64,000 bases of DNA, taken from the NCBI RefSeq assembly GCF_905475345.1, contig NC_066603.1:1110001-1174000 (forward strand), read 5' to 3'. The position numbers and the translations under genes are program-made. Under the pieces are notes generated by a model, which searched no databases, had not been told where the DNA came from, and saw nothing but the letters and a program-made list of their open reading frames with translations. The stretch comes from Vespula vulgaris (taxonomy: Eukaryota; Arthropoda; Insecta; Hymenoptera; Vespidae). Positions 13,195-26,239 of this stretch are shown piece after piece (within the stretch, counting starts at the first letter, position 1; the number at the start of each line of letters is the position of its first letter).

Positions 13195-15643
13195 AAGTTA
13201 TCTTCCATCTTCCCTTGGTACGATATCCTTGCGTAGGAAAAAGTTTTCATCGAAATTGCAAGAAATTTCCTTTCGATATTAGAAAAAATACGTAAGTAAA
13301 TAAGTAAATATGTAAGTAAATAAGCAAGTAAGTAAGCAAGCAAGCAAGTAAGTAAGTAAGTAGTAAGGTATGATCGTGAATCTCTTTTTTGAAGCCTAAG
13401 GCAAACTGGCTTTAGATGTTACACGAATACTTTCGTAGTCATCGAAGAAGAGAGTGGAGAAGGATGGTAGTAGAAGAGGGTGAATTTGCTTCCATGGAAC
13501 AAGGCTAGTAAGATCTTATTAAATATGCGAGTATGCAGACTGCAGCAGACTGGAGCAAAACTCAAGTGAATATATACATATATTATGTGTACTAGGTATG
13601 TGTGCATATGTTCGAAATACCAAGACACACGCACGTAAACATATATATGTATATATATATGTACGTGCACAGGTGCCTACGGGAGGCTCGTAAAATATGT
13701 TCCTCGTCTAACGATCTCGTCTACCCTCTTAACTAGTTTAAAAATGTTTCGAGATTCAACTTTCGTATGTACGTATATACACACACACACATACATACAT
13801 ACGCATATATTATATGTATATATTATACCTAATTCTACTCGTTGAGTTTTTCCAAAAAGAATTCTTTAATACGTTCTATGTATTCTTCGAAAGGAATTGG
13901 ATAGAATAAATCATATAGGAATTCATAGTCCTTGCTAGAGAAGGAATTTAGAATGCAGCAAGAAAAAAAAATATTAATCACGCGCTGAGAAGATTGAACG
14001 GGGGAGTTCGATTAAGTTCTCCTTATGTGCCGGACGTGAACGAGGAAACTCTTGGAATACGATATAATAGATCGAAAGGAAGAGAGAATGAAAGAGAGAA
14101 TGAAAGAGAGAGAGGGAGAGATGAATTGAAGTGAATAAAAACTAATAACTACTACATCTTTATTGTAAATTAATTTTCTTCGTATCATATTTTCATTCTA
14201 TAATGCTTATCAAAATATAAATTTTTTAATAGTAAAATTCATTAATTTTCTTTCAAAAGTCTCGACAAATTTTTTCTTACTAGCAGAGATCATCAAAATT
14301 GCGGGTAACTTTAAATATTCGTCTGTTTGTTCGAACTCGAGCGAATGAAAAAAAGAAAAAGGATAAAAGAAGGAAAAAAAGGAGAAAAAAATCGAGAGAA
14401 ATTTGTAGGAAAGTAGAGAAAGTGAATGTCAAAGGTAAGGGAGGAAACGAAGAGAGATAGATAGAAAGTAAAAGAGGAGAAGATGAAGAGAGAGGGAAAA
14501 CTCTTTGAGAAATAAAGTACCTAGACTAGGAAGAGAGGAGTGCAGGCAGGTTGGCTGGAGGATCGGCGGCCGACTTCCACGACACTTTGCTTTAGCAAGC
14601 CTGGACTACCTTATATAGCGAGGAACCCAAGCTAGACTACTAATTACTGCGCGGGAAGTTGGTCTCGATTTCTTGGGCAACTCATTAATCTTAATTAACA
14701 CCAGCTAAGTCCGGGATATTTAGATATGCTCGATGTTTAGAAAGAGAGAGAGAGGTACACCGAGGTATCCAGTTATAAAACTTCACTACTTGCTATTAAA
14801 TATAACACAGAAATAAATGCTCTTTTTATCGTAAAATTTGTATTAAACTTTTTGTAAATACTTGTAAAAAAGTGTATTTTTAAGAACCAATAAATCATTC
14901 GATCCTTTATATAAAGATTCATTCACGTTCACGTTATGTTAACAAAAATGTAAATTAATAAATACATTTTTATACGTTGAAGTGTAACAATTTTCTTTTC
15001 TTTCTTCTTTTTTTTTGTAGAGAGTGAAACTTTAAAGAAAAAAATTACACTTCGATTGGTCTTATTCGAATATTTTCACTTGTTTATTTTTCCTAATAAA
15101 CCATTTCTTTTTTGTTTCTTATTTTTTTTTCTATTATTCAAAAGTTAAGCCAATTATAAGTTGGATCCAAGCTATATTCCGTGTTTCTTAGGTCACGATA
15201 TCTATCTTGGTCTAACACAATAGCCTGAAAGATTTACCGAAGTATACGGACGTATTTTATTAATACGTCTTTCCGTCAAGAAACTTTGCCTGGTCTGTTC
15301 GCCTTCAGACTTATTACCTAATATATACTCGAGATCTCGTGCGATTTCATGAGCCCTTTTATACTTTAATCCGAACGAAAGAGATATAACATAATGCGTT
15401 TGTTTTTGTATCAAATAAATCTAATTTAAAACTATCGAACGAGTGAAACAAAATAATAAAAAGAAAGAAGAAAAACAAGAAGAAAAAAGTGAGACAAAAT
15501 TATGCTATGAATGTTGCGAGATACGATAGATGGAAAGAGAAATTGGGCAAAAATTTAATTGCAATCCAGTGAGCGACAGAAATAACGTGATTACAAACGT
15601 ACGAGAGTTTCACAAAAATAATATTAACTTAGAACAGAGAGAT

Positions 15644-15689
<46 letters not shown>

Positions 15690-16080
15690 AGTATAAAAAA
15701 TGAAATAAAATAAAATAAAAAAGGAGAAAGTTATATAGAACATATTTTTATAACTCGCGTTTTCATCGTGAGACAGAGCTTGATAAAAAAAAAAGAAAAA
15801 AGAAAGAGAAAAAAACAGAAAGAAAGAGAGAGAAAGAGAGAGAAAAAACAGAACTATGCAAATAAAGAAATGCATTGTTACACATCTCGTTCAAACCATT
15901 ACCGCGTCGTCATCTCGGAATATTTTTCCCCGAGAAAACGTATACGATATTACATTTGCGGTCGTACTTACTAGTGCGTTTTTCACGACTTTATCCTCAT
16001 CGTCTAGGATTACTCGTAGTAATCGAGGTCGTACGGATTTCTGACTCGATTCGAATAGCAAGAGTGAGAGGAAGAGAAGG

Positions 16081-16116
<36 letters not shown>

Positions 16117-16828
16117 AGAAGAAGAAAAGTAGAGATTTAAAGGGAATCACGGATGACGAGACGAGGGAAAAGGGCGTTTCAGGATCAATATGACGTGAAA
16201 TGGAACGATAAGAGATCCCGAGGATAAAATTACGAGTGTGATACAATGTCTTCGTGTGTGAAAAATATAGATAAAGGTAAAGAAGAGATGGATAAAAATA
16301 CCTCTAACTTATACACACACACACTCACACATTGGATAACATCGAGACTTCGTATAAATCGATCCCTAAGATCGTGCGTTTAAATCCGATCTTGTTGATA
16401 GGAAACGATACGCATCAGTTTCGAACGAACCTAACCAAAACCAAATCGTTATAACTATAGGGGGTCTCGTCGATGGAAATGGTCTCCTTTATTTCAAACA
16501 ATAAAATCTACAGTCACGAATTATTTTATTTGTTTCGCTTTATTTTTTGTTTGTTTTGTTTTTGTGTTATTTCTCTTCTTATTTCCGACCATGAATTTCA
16601 TGCATTTCATGTAAATTTTAAAGAAAGAAGAAAAGAAATAAATGAAATAAAATAAAAAATGAAAATTATACATTTTGGAGGGCAAAATTTCTTAAGGAAT
16701 TTCTAAGTTATCATATCATCTGGTATCTCCAAACGAAAAGTGTCTGGTTTATTTAGGAATCCCTAGGGAGATATGAAAGGGACACAGAAAAAAGAAAGAG
16801 AGAGAGAGAGAGAGAGAAAGGGAGAGAT

Positions 16829-16895
<67 letters not shown>

Positions 16896-17100
16896 ATCTT
16901 TCGAACGTGGTAAATTTAAAGAGAGGTATGTAAATGGGAAAAGTTTTGTCAGATTTCATCCGTCAAAAGTAAGAGAAGATTTCTCTCCCTCCTATCCCTC
17001 CTATTCCTCTTACTCCTCCTCTTCCTCCTCTTCCTTTTCCTCCTTCTCCTCCTTTTCCTCAACCTCTTCTTCTTCTTCTCCTTCTTCTTCTTCACGGTTC
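9601..17100. other. Non-coding stretch with dense simple repeats
   Basis: No gene is recognisable. Main tracts: (GATA)n 9605-9648; (GA)n 10013-10057; a compound (CTAG)n/(CTTG)n block 10388-10443; (CT)n 10753-10800; GATAAC/GATGAC-type trinucleotide-like repeat about 10920-10980; AGT/AGC-rich stretch 11641-11752; (CT)n 11999-12048; (AT)n 13152-13190; AAGT-type tetranucleotides 13292-13362; (GA)n 15646-15686, 16086-16112 and 16797-16893; and TCC/TTC repeats 16985-17095. The part 14540-14720 is different: complex, non-repetitive and with homeodomain-like TAATTA sites (see findings). Confidence 0.6.
11243..11450. mobile_element. MITE-like element with terminal inverted repeats
   Basis: The left end reads AGGGTGTCTC (11246-11255) and the right end is its exact reverse complement GAGACACCCT (11438-11447); both are flanked by TA-type dinucleotides. 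The element is about 205 bp, AT-rich and has no coding potential, which fits a miniature inverted-repeat transposable element. The parent transposase family is not identifiable from the ends alone. Confidence 0.5.
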
Positions 17101-18268
17101 CTGTTGACGAACGATAAAACGAATTTTAAAGGAATCTCATTCCTTTCTTGATTTTATATTTGATTTCTATGGCAAAATAAATTATAGTTCATGGCTTTAT
17201 AATCGATGTTGAATCATCCTCTCAACCCCACCAACACCAGGTGACACAACTTGTAATCGTCACTGTCGTTATCATTTGCATTATGAACTCGACATATTCT
17301 CCTGACCACGACGATAGTTCTATTTGAAATTGTGCTTACGACCATAGGTACAACTACTAGCGCCTCTACCTACACGTCTCTTCTATCTAGTTACATATTC
17401 AAAGTACATAGGGTGGACTAAAAGTTTCTATTCCTTTTGATTTAATCATTCGTGAAAAAAAGAAAGGGAAAATAAGAAACTGATATGTGTGAAAAGTCTC
17501 GAAAGAAAGTAATTCACATTTCTTTTTAAATTATAATATTTAGGGCAGAATTTTTGGCATACCCTGTATAAAGAGAAAATTGTTGGACTCTATTCACGTT
17601 TTACTATCAACGACTTGGAATATTTCATTGAAATTTTCTCTCATTGTTCCGTCGGACGTATTTGAACGGTAGATTAAAGTTCGTAAGCCCGTCGAAAATG
17701 AAAAAATTAAATATACACACGACGTTCGTACGTGGAAGTATGTATAAATCGTCGATTGAAAATAATTAATTTGATCGATTGAACGAAGAAATTCATTTCG
17801 TTTTTTTATTTTTTTTTTTTATTTTTGTTTTTCCATAAAGCGAATATTAACAAATGATAACTTACGTTCGTTCGGATTAACTAGTCTTCTGTATTTGACA
17901 GTCCAATTTATTTTTTTCTCATTAAAAATCTTCATAATTTTTAGTAAAAAAAATACTCCAAATTGGGAGCTACCTACATATATAAATATTTATAATTATA
18001 CACGTTTCAAGTGCAATGATGATTCGTATATACGATTAATGATTGCAATGAAGAGAAACAGATGGATAGATAGAGACACAAGAGTATATACCTACATCTG
18101 TTTGATTCAATGATATATGTCGTGGTTATTTCAACATTAATAATTGGTGCTTTTGATCACAGCGTTATTATTAATGAGGTACTCCACAGAAATGTTAGGG
18201 GGAAAGAGATTGCGCTGGTAAAAGCTTGCTGTCAGGCAGTAGTAAATAAATAGAAAGGTCATTTATCG

Positions 18269-18319
<51 letters not shown>

Positions 18320-19289
18320 TTTACTTCATCGTGTAGGATATGTATAAACCTGTAAAGGAAACCCAAATATATTAATCTGACCCAACGTAATGAATAAATC
18401 AATTTTCCTTGTAAAGTAATCATATATGAAATTAATTGTTCTTCTGTAACATATTTGATTATTATTATTATTATACATTATAAAAAAGAGGGAGGAGGGG
18501 AGAAGAAATGGACAAAATATCGAAATAGAATTCAAACTCGTACACGGGTATTCTTTTAAATGTCACAATTAAGGACTGAGAGGATCTGTCATTATACCTA
18601 GGCAAATATTATCGCTATAAGAAAAAGTTTAATTAAAAAGGCCACACGCGAGAGACGCGTAAGTTAGGTAGAGAAGAACTGAGCGACCTGGGCCGACGTG
18701 GAAAAATAACGGGAAGAATGCTAACAAGGATAGTAATTAAAAGTGGAAACATAAGTGAAGAAGAGAGAAAGAGAAAGAGAAAGAAACAAGAGAGGGAGGG
18801 AGAGAGAGAGAGAGAGAGAGAGAGACAGAAGAAATTATGAAAAATGTTTGATGTCTCAACCAGCGCGATTGCGACCCCTAAGTAAAATTGCATCAATCGA
18901 TGAAAAGATGATTAATTATTTTTGCAATTAGTTATACGAATGTGTCGATAACAAAACCGCTCTTTTCTTTTCCCCGTTTTACCATCATTTTGATAAATCA
19001 GAGACGAAAATGGCAGGTTATTTTCAAGAGGAAAATAAGAAAATTAATATCGACGAGTTAATTATTAATAAATCGATTTGAAACAACAAAGAGAAGGAGT
19101 TTCTATTATTATCTAACGCAATTATTTTCTTTTTCTCTTATTTTATATATTTATTTATTTATTGTTTTTTTTGTTTTCTTGTTAAGCATAAGGATTCATC
19201 AGGACGAACTTAATATGTATATTCTCATCTATTAATTTATATTCTCTCTATCTCTCTTTCTATGTATATGTGTATATATATATACACAC

Positions 19290-19413
<124 letters not shown>

Positions 19414-20644
19414 TGACATAATCGATTGAACGGTGGAAAGCGATTAATTATATCAACGTTAGTTATACACGGAGCAGACGGAGCTGACAGTAATGCAAAA
19501 TTAATTAGAGACATTTAGCACCGTAGCATTCAAGTTTCCTAGTTACATCGATCTTCACGATGATATCCTTGAGAGAACATGACTTGCAAGGTCCATTCTT
19601 AAAGGAGAGTGAAATTTACACGACCAATTTTCCTGAAAACGTTGTCCCTAGACGCGTATTATCTTAACAATTAATCGTTTCGTCCAACACCCCCGGAGGT
19701 AATTCATACGAAGTTAATTTCATTATTATCAAATTATAATGAAAATCTATTATGTCTTCTTTTTCTTTCTATCTTTTTTTTGTCTCTTTCTTATTCATAT
19801 CGTTGACTCTATCCCCTTGAAAAAGGAAGTAAAAATTCTTTGTTACTTAATTGATTGATTCCGTCAATCAAAATGCATTTAGATAAATCGTTGAATATTT
19901 CGATGAAATCACGATTCCGTGCTGCAATTTTCTCTGATGGAGGTCGCGTCTCGTATCGACTATTGTATATATGTACAGATGATACCTATACATATATACA
20001 CATACATACTACGTATATATATGTGTGTGTGTATGTATATATGTGTGTCAAACATAATTGAAAGCCCCTCGAAAATGGTATTGGCCGTGGCCGATTACTT
20101 CGTCGTCAAAGTAATGAAATCAATTCACATATTGCTCCTCGTATTGTGAATTCTGTTTATTGAAAGGATGAAATCAGTTTGAGCGTTAAAGCGTATCTCG
20201 CGTGTTGTTAATGGGATGAAGTATTAAAAAACGTGATCTGTGTAAGTATATCCACATGTACCAACACACGTATGATATCGTTGCCGTTCTATGGGAATAC
20301 AGATGTGCGAATGTAAGATAAATAGTTTTTAAATGAAAAATAAGTGACGAAAGAAGAAACGAGAATTTTGGGGAGCCTGTGATGTTTCAAAAGAAAAAAG
20401 AAAAAAGGAAAAAAGAAAGAGAAAAGAAAAGAAAAACAATATTTCGATCGAAATGATTCAACGAGAGATTTCGAATTAATTACGTATCTTACAAAAGGGA
20501 ATTAGTAAGGGAAAGTGAAATGGAAGTTTCGTGAGACAACGTTAATTTCGTTCTTTAAGAGAGACGATACGAATTAGTTCCGCAAAGTGGTCGTATAAAG
20601 GGAACTGATTCCCAAGGGAAAAGTGACACGTTCTCGATTTCTCA

Positions 20645-20676
<32 letters not shown>

Positions 20677-21547
20677 GAGGAGAATAAGAAAAAGAGAAAA
20701 AGGGAAAATTAGTAGTTCTTTGTTGAGTACAAGATAACAATGATTGTGTTAACACGCAATCACTTTTTCTTTTTTCTTTCTTCCTTCCTTCCATCCTTTC
20801 TTTCTTTGTTCTCTATCACGCAAACGATCTTCCTAAGTTTTCCTTTATCGCTAATATTCTCCAAGTACTCTCTTCTCATTCACGTAGAAATGATCGATCG
20901 ATCGATCCTCGAGTACCAATTAATTATAGAATATCGGCATTGAATTATACTCGGCACGCGACCAACCATCCCCGTCGATGTTTGCCCCATCTCAGCCATC
21001 GTACTTTGCGAAAATGTCGACGCGAGACGCACGCGTGCGCTTGCTTTTCATACCCGTCGATATTTCAAACTAATTGCAGACACTCGCTTTCTCCCTCTCT
21101 CTTTCTCTCTTTCTCTCTCTCTCGCGCTCGCTCTTTGGAAGCATTCATATACCGTTGGTGATATTAATCACTCTTCCTACGAAAGTGATCACGGACAAGT
21201 TTTCTCGCATAACGGTGTGATTTTCGTTCTTTAGTATATGTCTTTCGAGCCTCTCTAATTATATCCTTTTCCTCTATCTGTCTTTCTTTGACAAACTAAA
21301 TGACTAGTTAATGAATAGTAAAATGAATTACGTGAGATGAGCAATTAAATATTGAAAAAAAAAAAAATAAAAAGAAAAGAATTCAATTATGTCGTTAAGA
21401 AAATTATGTCTAAATAATGAAGATGGAACGAATGGAAAAATAATTTCTCCGTCTATCTTCCTCTTTTATAATTAGTCTTAGCAAAGGCGGGAATGGAGAG
21501 GAATATTAATATACAAGATATACATGTATATCTTCGAAAACCTAGCT

Positions 21548-21579
<32 letters not shown>

Positions 21580-22492
21580 CCTCTGTGTCGTTCTCTCTAC
21601 GGAAGTCTGCAATTCAGAATATTCTGGATTTTCACTAGAGCTAACTCGAAGGAATACATAATATACGTCTGGCAAAGTACCAAGAGCTAGCAAACGAAAT
21701 AACCGATATAGACCATCTTCTAGTCGAATGTAGGGCCAAGTTAGTGACCTCGAACTTTAATCGTATATGTTAGAACCTTCTGTGAAAATATTTCAATCGA
21801 TTCGCATTCCACGTATGACTCGCGTCCTCGAACATCTTGCTGAAATATTTAAATGTACTTTTTATATTCAACTTCGTATGCGTTTCTATACATGATAGTC
21901 GTTACATTACATACGAACGTTTGTATGGCCGGGGTATGCAGAAAATAAAGATTAGCAGTATCTTTCTCTCTATTTGATTTTCCCACATTTTCCTGCTTGG
22001 TCGAGCGCCCGGAAATATGCAACCGCACATACGGCTGGTGCATTCAGACTGCGTAAAGGGTTGCCTATCTGCAGGCGCAATATCTGCTTCATTTTCCACT
22101 GGTTCTCGTCGAACAAACTACAAAACCGGCTATTAATTTTTTCTAATAGAAAAGAGCAATAAAAATAAATCGAAACATTGAAAAAAAAAATTGAAAAATA
22201 GAAAGAAAAAAGAAAAAGAAAAAGAAAAAGAAAACGGCGATGACCAAAAAACTATTACTTGAGATAATAAACGATTATGCATGTATTTATGTATATATAA
22301 CTAAATGATTGGCTTGAATTCGGATGGGTTCAATTCCAAGATGTTTTTATCGGTTTCACAAGAAAAAGCGAACGAGGTGGATTCCTTCGATTTTCCTGCG
22401 AGAATGAGAGATAAATTGGCAGATTCCCTGAATCACAGAACTCACCCGGAATAAAGCCTGGCCGATTCTCTTGTGGGAGTGAAAGAGAGAGA

Positions 22493-22530
<38 letters not shown>

Positions 22531-22708
22531 AACGAAGCAGCGGACAATACGAGCGCTGACGCGCGTACCAACGAACGAATAAAAGGAGAGAAAGAATGGA
22601 AGAAAGAGAGAAAGGTGGTATCCTGTACATTCCTGCCTTTTTGCCGAGCGGTCGAGCTGGCCGGTCAGTCTGCTCTATGTATACTAGGTATATATACACA
22701 CACACATA

Positions 22709-22886
22709 TACAGGGTGTTCCTATTGATCGATGCACATAAACATTGAACTGCTAAATAACAATTAAAATGATCAGCAATCTTCGTTTCCAACGAACGTCG
22801 ACGTATAAATCCTTCATTTTTAATAAAAACACTTTATTTCTTTTTTAATCGTATTCTCCTTGATCAATTAAAATGAACACCCTGTA
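22709..22886. mobile_element. MITE-like element with perfect 11-bp terminal inverted repeats
   Basis: The left end ACAGGGTGTTC (22710-22720) and the right end GAACACCCTGT (22875-22885) are exact reverse complements, and similarity continues inward with a GATC-containing segment (TTGATCGA on the left, TTGATCAA in the same orientation on the right). Both ends abut TATA, consistent with a TA or TATA target duplication. The element is about 175 bp and non-coding. Further single copies of the same terminus occur elsewhere in the window (6121, 7875, 17560, 31638, 35494). Confidence 0.65.
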
Positions 22887-23535
22887 TATAAGTATATACA
22901 CATATATAGAACATTATGTGTGTGTGTGTGTACATACCTATATATACGTGTCTCGATTCCCCTTCGTTCAATCACTCTTACTATCCTTTTTTATTCTTCG
23001 CGTTTCGATCTCAACTAGAAAACGGACGAACTGTCGGTCTTCGAACGTCATTCGAATTTCACTTCGATCTAGGAAAATCTAAAATCTTTGGCAGACTTCT
23101 TTCGCGATATCCATTCAAAGTACAATTATAATTTTGACGTACTACCTGCGTACTTTTGATATTCATTAATTCAACAGAATTAATTTTCCTTTCTCAATAA
23201 AAACGAAAAAACAAAGTTTTAACTAATTATTCGAAGAAAAATTAATTCTTTTTTTTTCATTAAATGCGAGTACATATAGGTATATACCTATTATTCTTTC
23301 TCTTTCATTATTATCATGAAAAGATGGAAATCGATTGGTTGTCCCTATAAAAAAAATGTATTACACAGTTGTGTGTGCATGCGTACCTGTACGCGGGTGT
23401 GTGTGTGTGTGTGTAGTATGCGAGGGTTTTACTTAACTCCAGAACAGAAACAATGAATACACAGTTCTTCTTCGATCGATTTTCACTTTCTTCAGAACGT
23501 GTCGTCGTAGTCTGAAGAGAATTTGCTAGCTTCTT

Positions 23536-23602
<67 letters not shown>

Positions 23603-24092
23603 ACGAGCATTTGTTTTAATATTCATGCCGTTCGGTTCGCCCGAACTTTCCTGGAAGTTATTCGTTCATAAATATTGAAATGTAACAAGTGGCACATTGA
23701 CTGACGGAAAAATTACGGATAATATGTAGTTTGTTAGAATGTTTCGATCAAAATAATTGTCCGTAGCGGAATAGCCCCATCGCAAGGGAAACTTCGAAAA
23801 CACGAATTCAACATACTACGAGAAGATCGATCATTGCGTTTTATTAGTTTTATTTCTATCAAATAGTTTTGTGAGAATTCGTTCGTGGTACTCTCTTGCG
23901 ATAGATATTCGCTCGGTAAGAATCATTTTTCCGTTTGTTCTGAACTTCGAAGAATCGTGTCGCACGAACTCTCAAAGATCTCGTAAATAGCGAAGACCGG
24001 CGGAAATTCTTCGCGAGTTGCGAACCACGCGAGCAGATTTCTTCCGGCACATATTTCATGATAAAGTGTACACGAGAGAAAGAGAAGTAATA

Positions 24093-24124
<32 letters not shown>

Positions 24125-25383
24125 CAGCTTGCACGAGAAAATTCGATGCGATCGTACGTCAACGTCGTTCCTCTTAAGATCACTATCGCAAAATCAGCAT
24201 TTAATATTCCAGGAACGCGGAAAAAAGGACATCGAGGGAACGCATCACGCGATATGAATCGATGCGGTAACGTGTCACGTTTCGTTCTATTATCAGAGAT
24301 ATGTTTTCTCAGCAAGATTATTGTTGTTGTTATTACTACTGTTATTATAACTATCATCATTATGGTTCTTCGTATTACCGAGCACGTTTCCATTACATCG
24401 ACAAGAAATTGTTAAATGATATGGTTAACTAATACGGAATCATAGTACGTTAAAAAAAGAAAAAAAGAAAAAGAAAAAACCGATAAAAATCTTGTTACTT
24501 CGGAGAGTCGAGTAGTTGAATCGTAACAGGTCGTTTCATCCTCTCTGTATCTATCGAAACACGACAACTCGAAACTTCACCTTCGTAGAATTCGAAATCG
24601 GTGTTCGACGTTGTTACTAGCGAATTAACGATCCTCTATTTTTCGTACGTTTCTCAAAGTTCTCACGAAATATCTCGAGGATTGCTTGTTTGCTTGCTGC
24701 TGCCTAGTACTCCACTTACTCCTATCAATAGTTTTCGTCGTTCAAAGGAACGGACTAAAAGTAAAAGGAAAGAGAGGAAGAGAGAGAAAATTTCGAGAAA
24801 TTCATTCTACGAAAAGTTGGAGATGTCCGTTTCGACTTTGGCTTATGAAACTCGGTTCAGTTTGGGAAAGAAAAAAGATTACAAAAAAAGATAGAAAAAG
24901 ATGGATAATATGTGTGCGTGGAGTGGATGTGTTTAGATGGATGGGTCTGTACGTGTGTGTAGAGAGAAAAAGAAAAGTCACGTTTAATCCATGGGTCACT
25001 ACGATAAATTTATGATCCATAGATAGGACCGGTCGACTCTAGCAGCATCGGTATAAATGCAAATCCTACGCCATGTTTTAACATCCCTTCCAATGGTTCC
25101 ACGAGCGATGACCCGTGAGAAAATCCGATCGGCGAATCGCATTGTCGACGATGTAAATCGTAAAAGTACAATACTACTACCAGTACTATTACCCACGACT
25201 ACTATTACTACTGGTAGTACCACTACTACCACTATTACTGGCACAACTACGAGCCATTTTCGAGGTATCGAGACCGAAGAAAAATATCCTGGAAATTCGA
25301 TAACGTGGTATAACTGCTTCCTTCTCTCATTCTATTTTTCCTACCACGTATTATTCTGTATATACGTTCGTGTGTATATATGT

Positions 25384-25423
<40 letters not shown>

Positions 25424-26199
25424 ATTTGTGTACGTGTGTCTGTGTGTGTATATCAATGGGTAACTGTTAAAGCAATAATTTCTAGTCTCGATCGATGGTG
25501 AATATGTTAAAAAGATACTTTCCTTAATCGAGTACCTCTATTCGAAGAAAGAGATAAATTTTGTAAAAACCTAAAGCAATTTGATCTTATATACGAGAAA
25601 TTGTATTTTTCAAGAAACTGATATTCATTAAAAATAAATTCTTATTTGAGAAAAAAGAAATTATTACTGACGTATTTATATATCTCTCTTTCTCTTTCTC
25701 TCTCTCCAGACTAAAATTCATATTTCCCCGTAACATAAGCTAGTAATATATGACACGCTGCACATTATTAGATCGCAAAACATATTAAACATGTTGCTCG
25801 CACGAACGTTAATGTTCCTAGTAATTATTCTAATAATAACAACAATTATTTTAATCGATCGAATGAGGAAACGTGTATTGCAAATAATTATTTCTTGCGA
25901 TCAATCATTGTTCAGATAATTTTTTTCTTTTTCTCTTTTTTCATATCTATCGACAAAATAAATAAAGTACAAGATTTTCACCAAAAACATCGTTGAAAAG
26001 GAAATTCCTTTCATTCGGAATAAGACTACTATGCTTTCTTTGATCATCACACTCGAAGCTTCTATTTTCGTACCGTAAAATTCTCTCTCTCTCTCTATTT
26101 TCAATGAGCTCTCTTTAAAGGAATGCAATGCTGCACTTTTCGGTGTATCATTATCGTCGTAAGGTGTGATACCATCCCTTTGGTCCTCGAAAAGAGGAG

Positions 26200-26239
<40 letters not shown>

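Noticed and set aside
22320..22345. GGTTCAATTCC resembling a tRNA T-loop
   Set aside because: No matching A box, anticodon arm or acceptor stem upstream.
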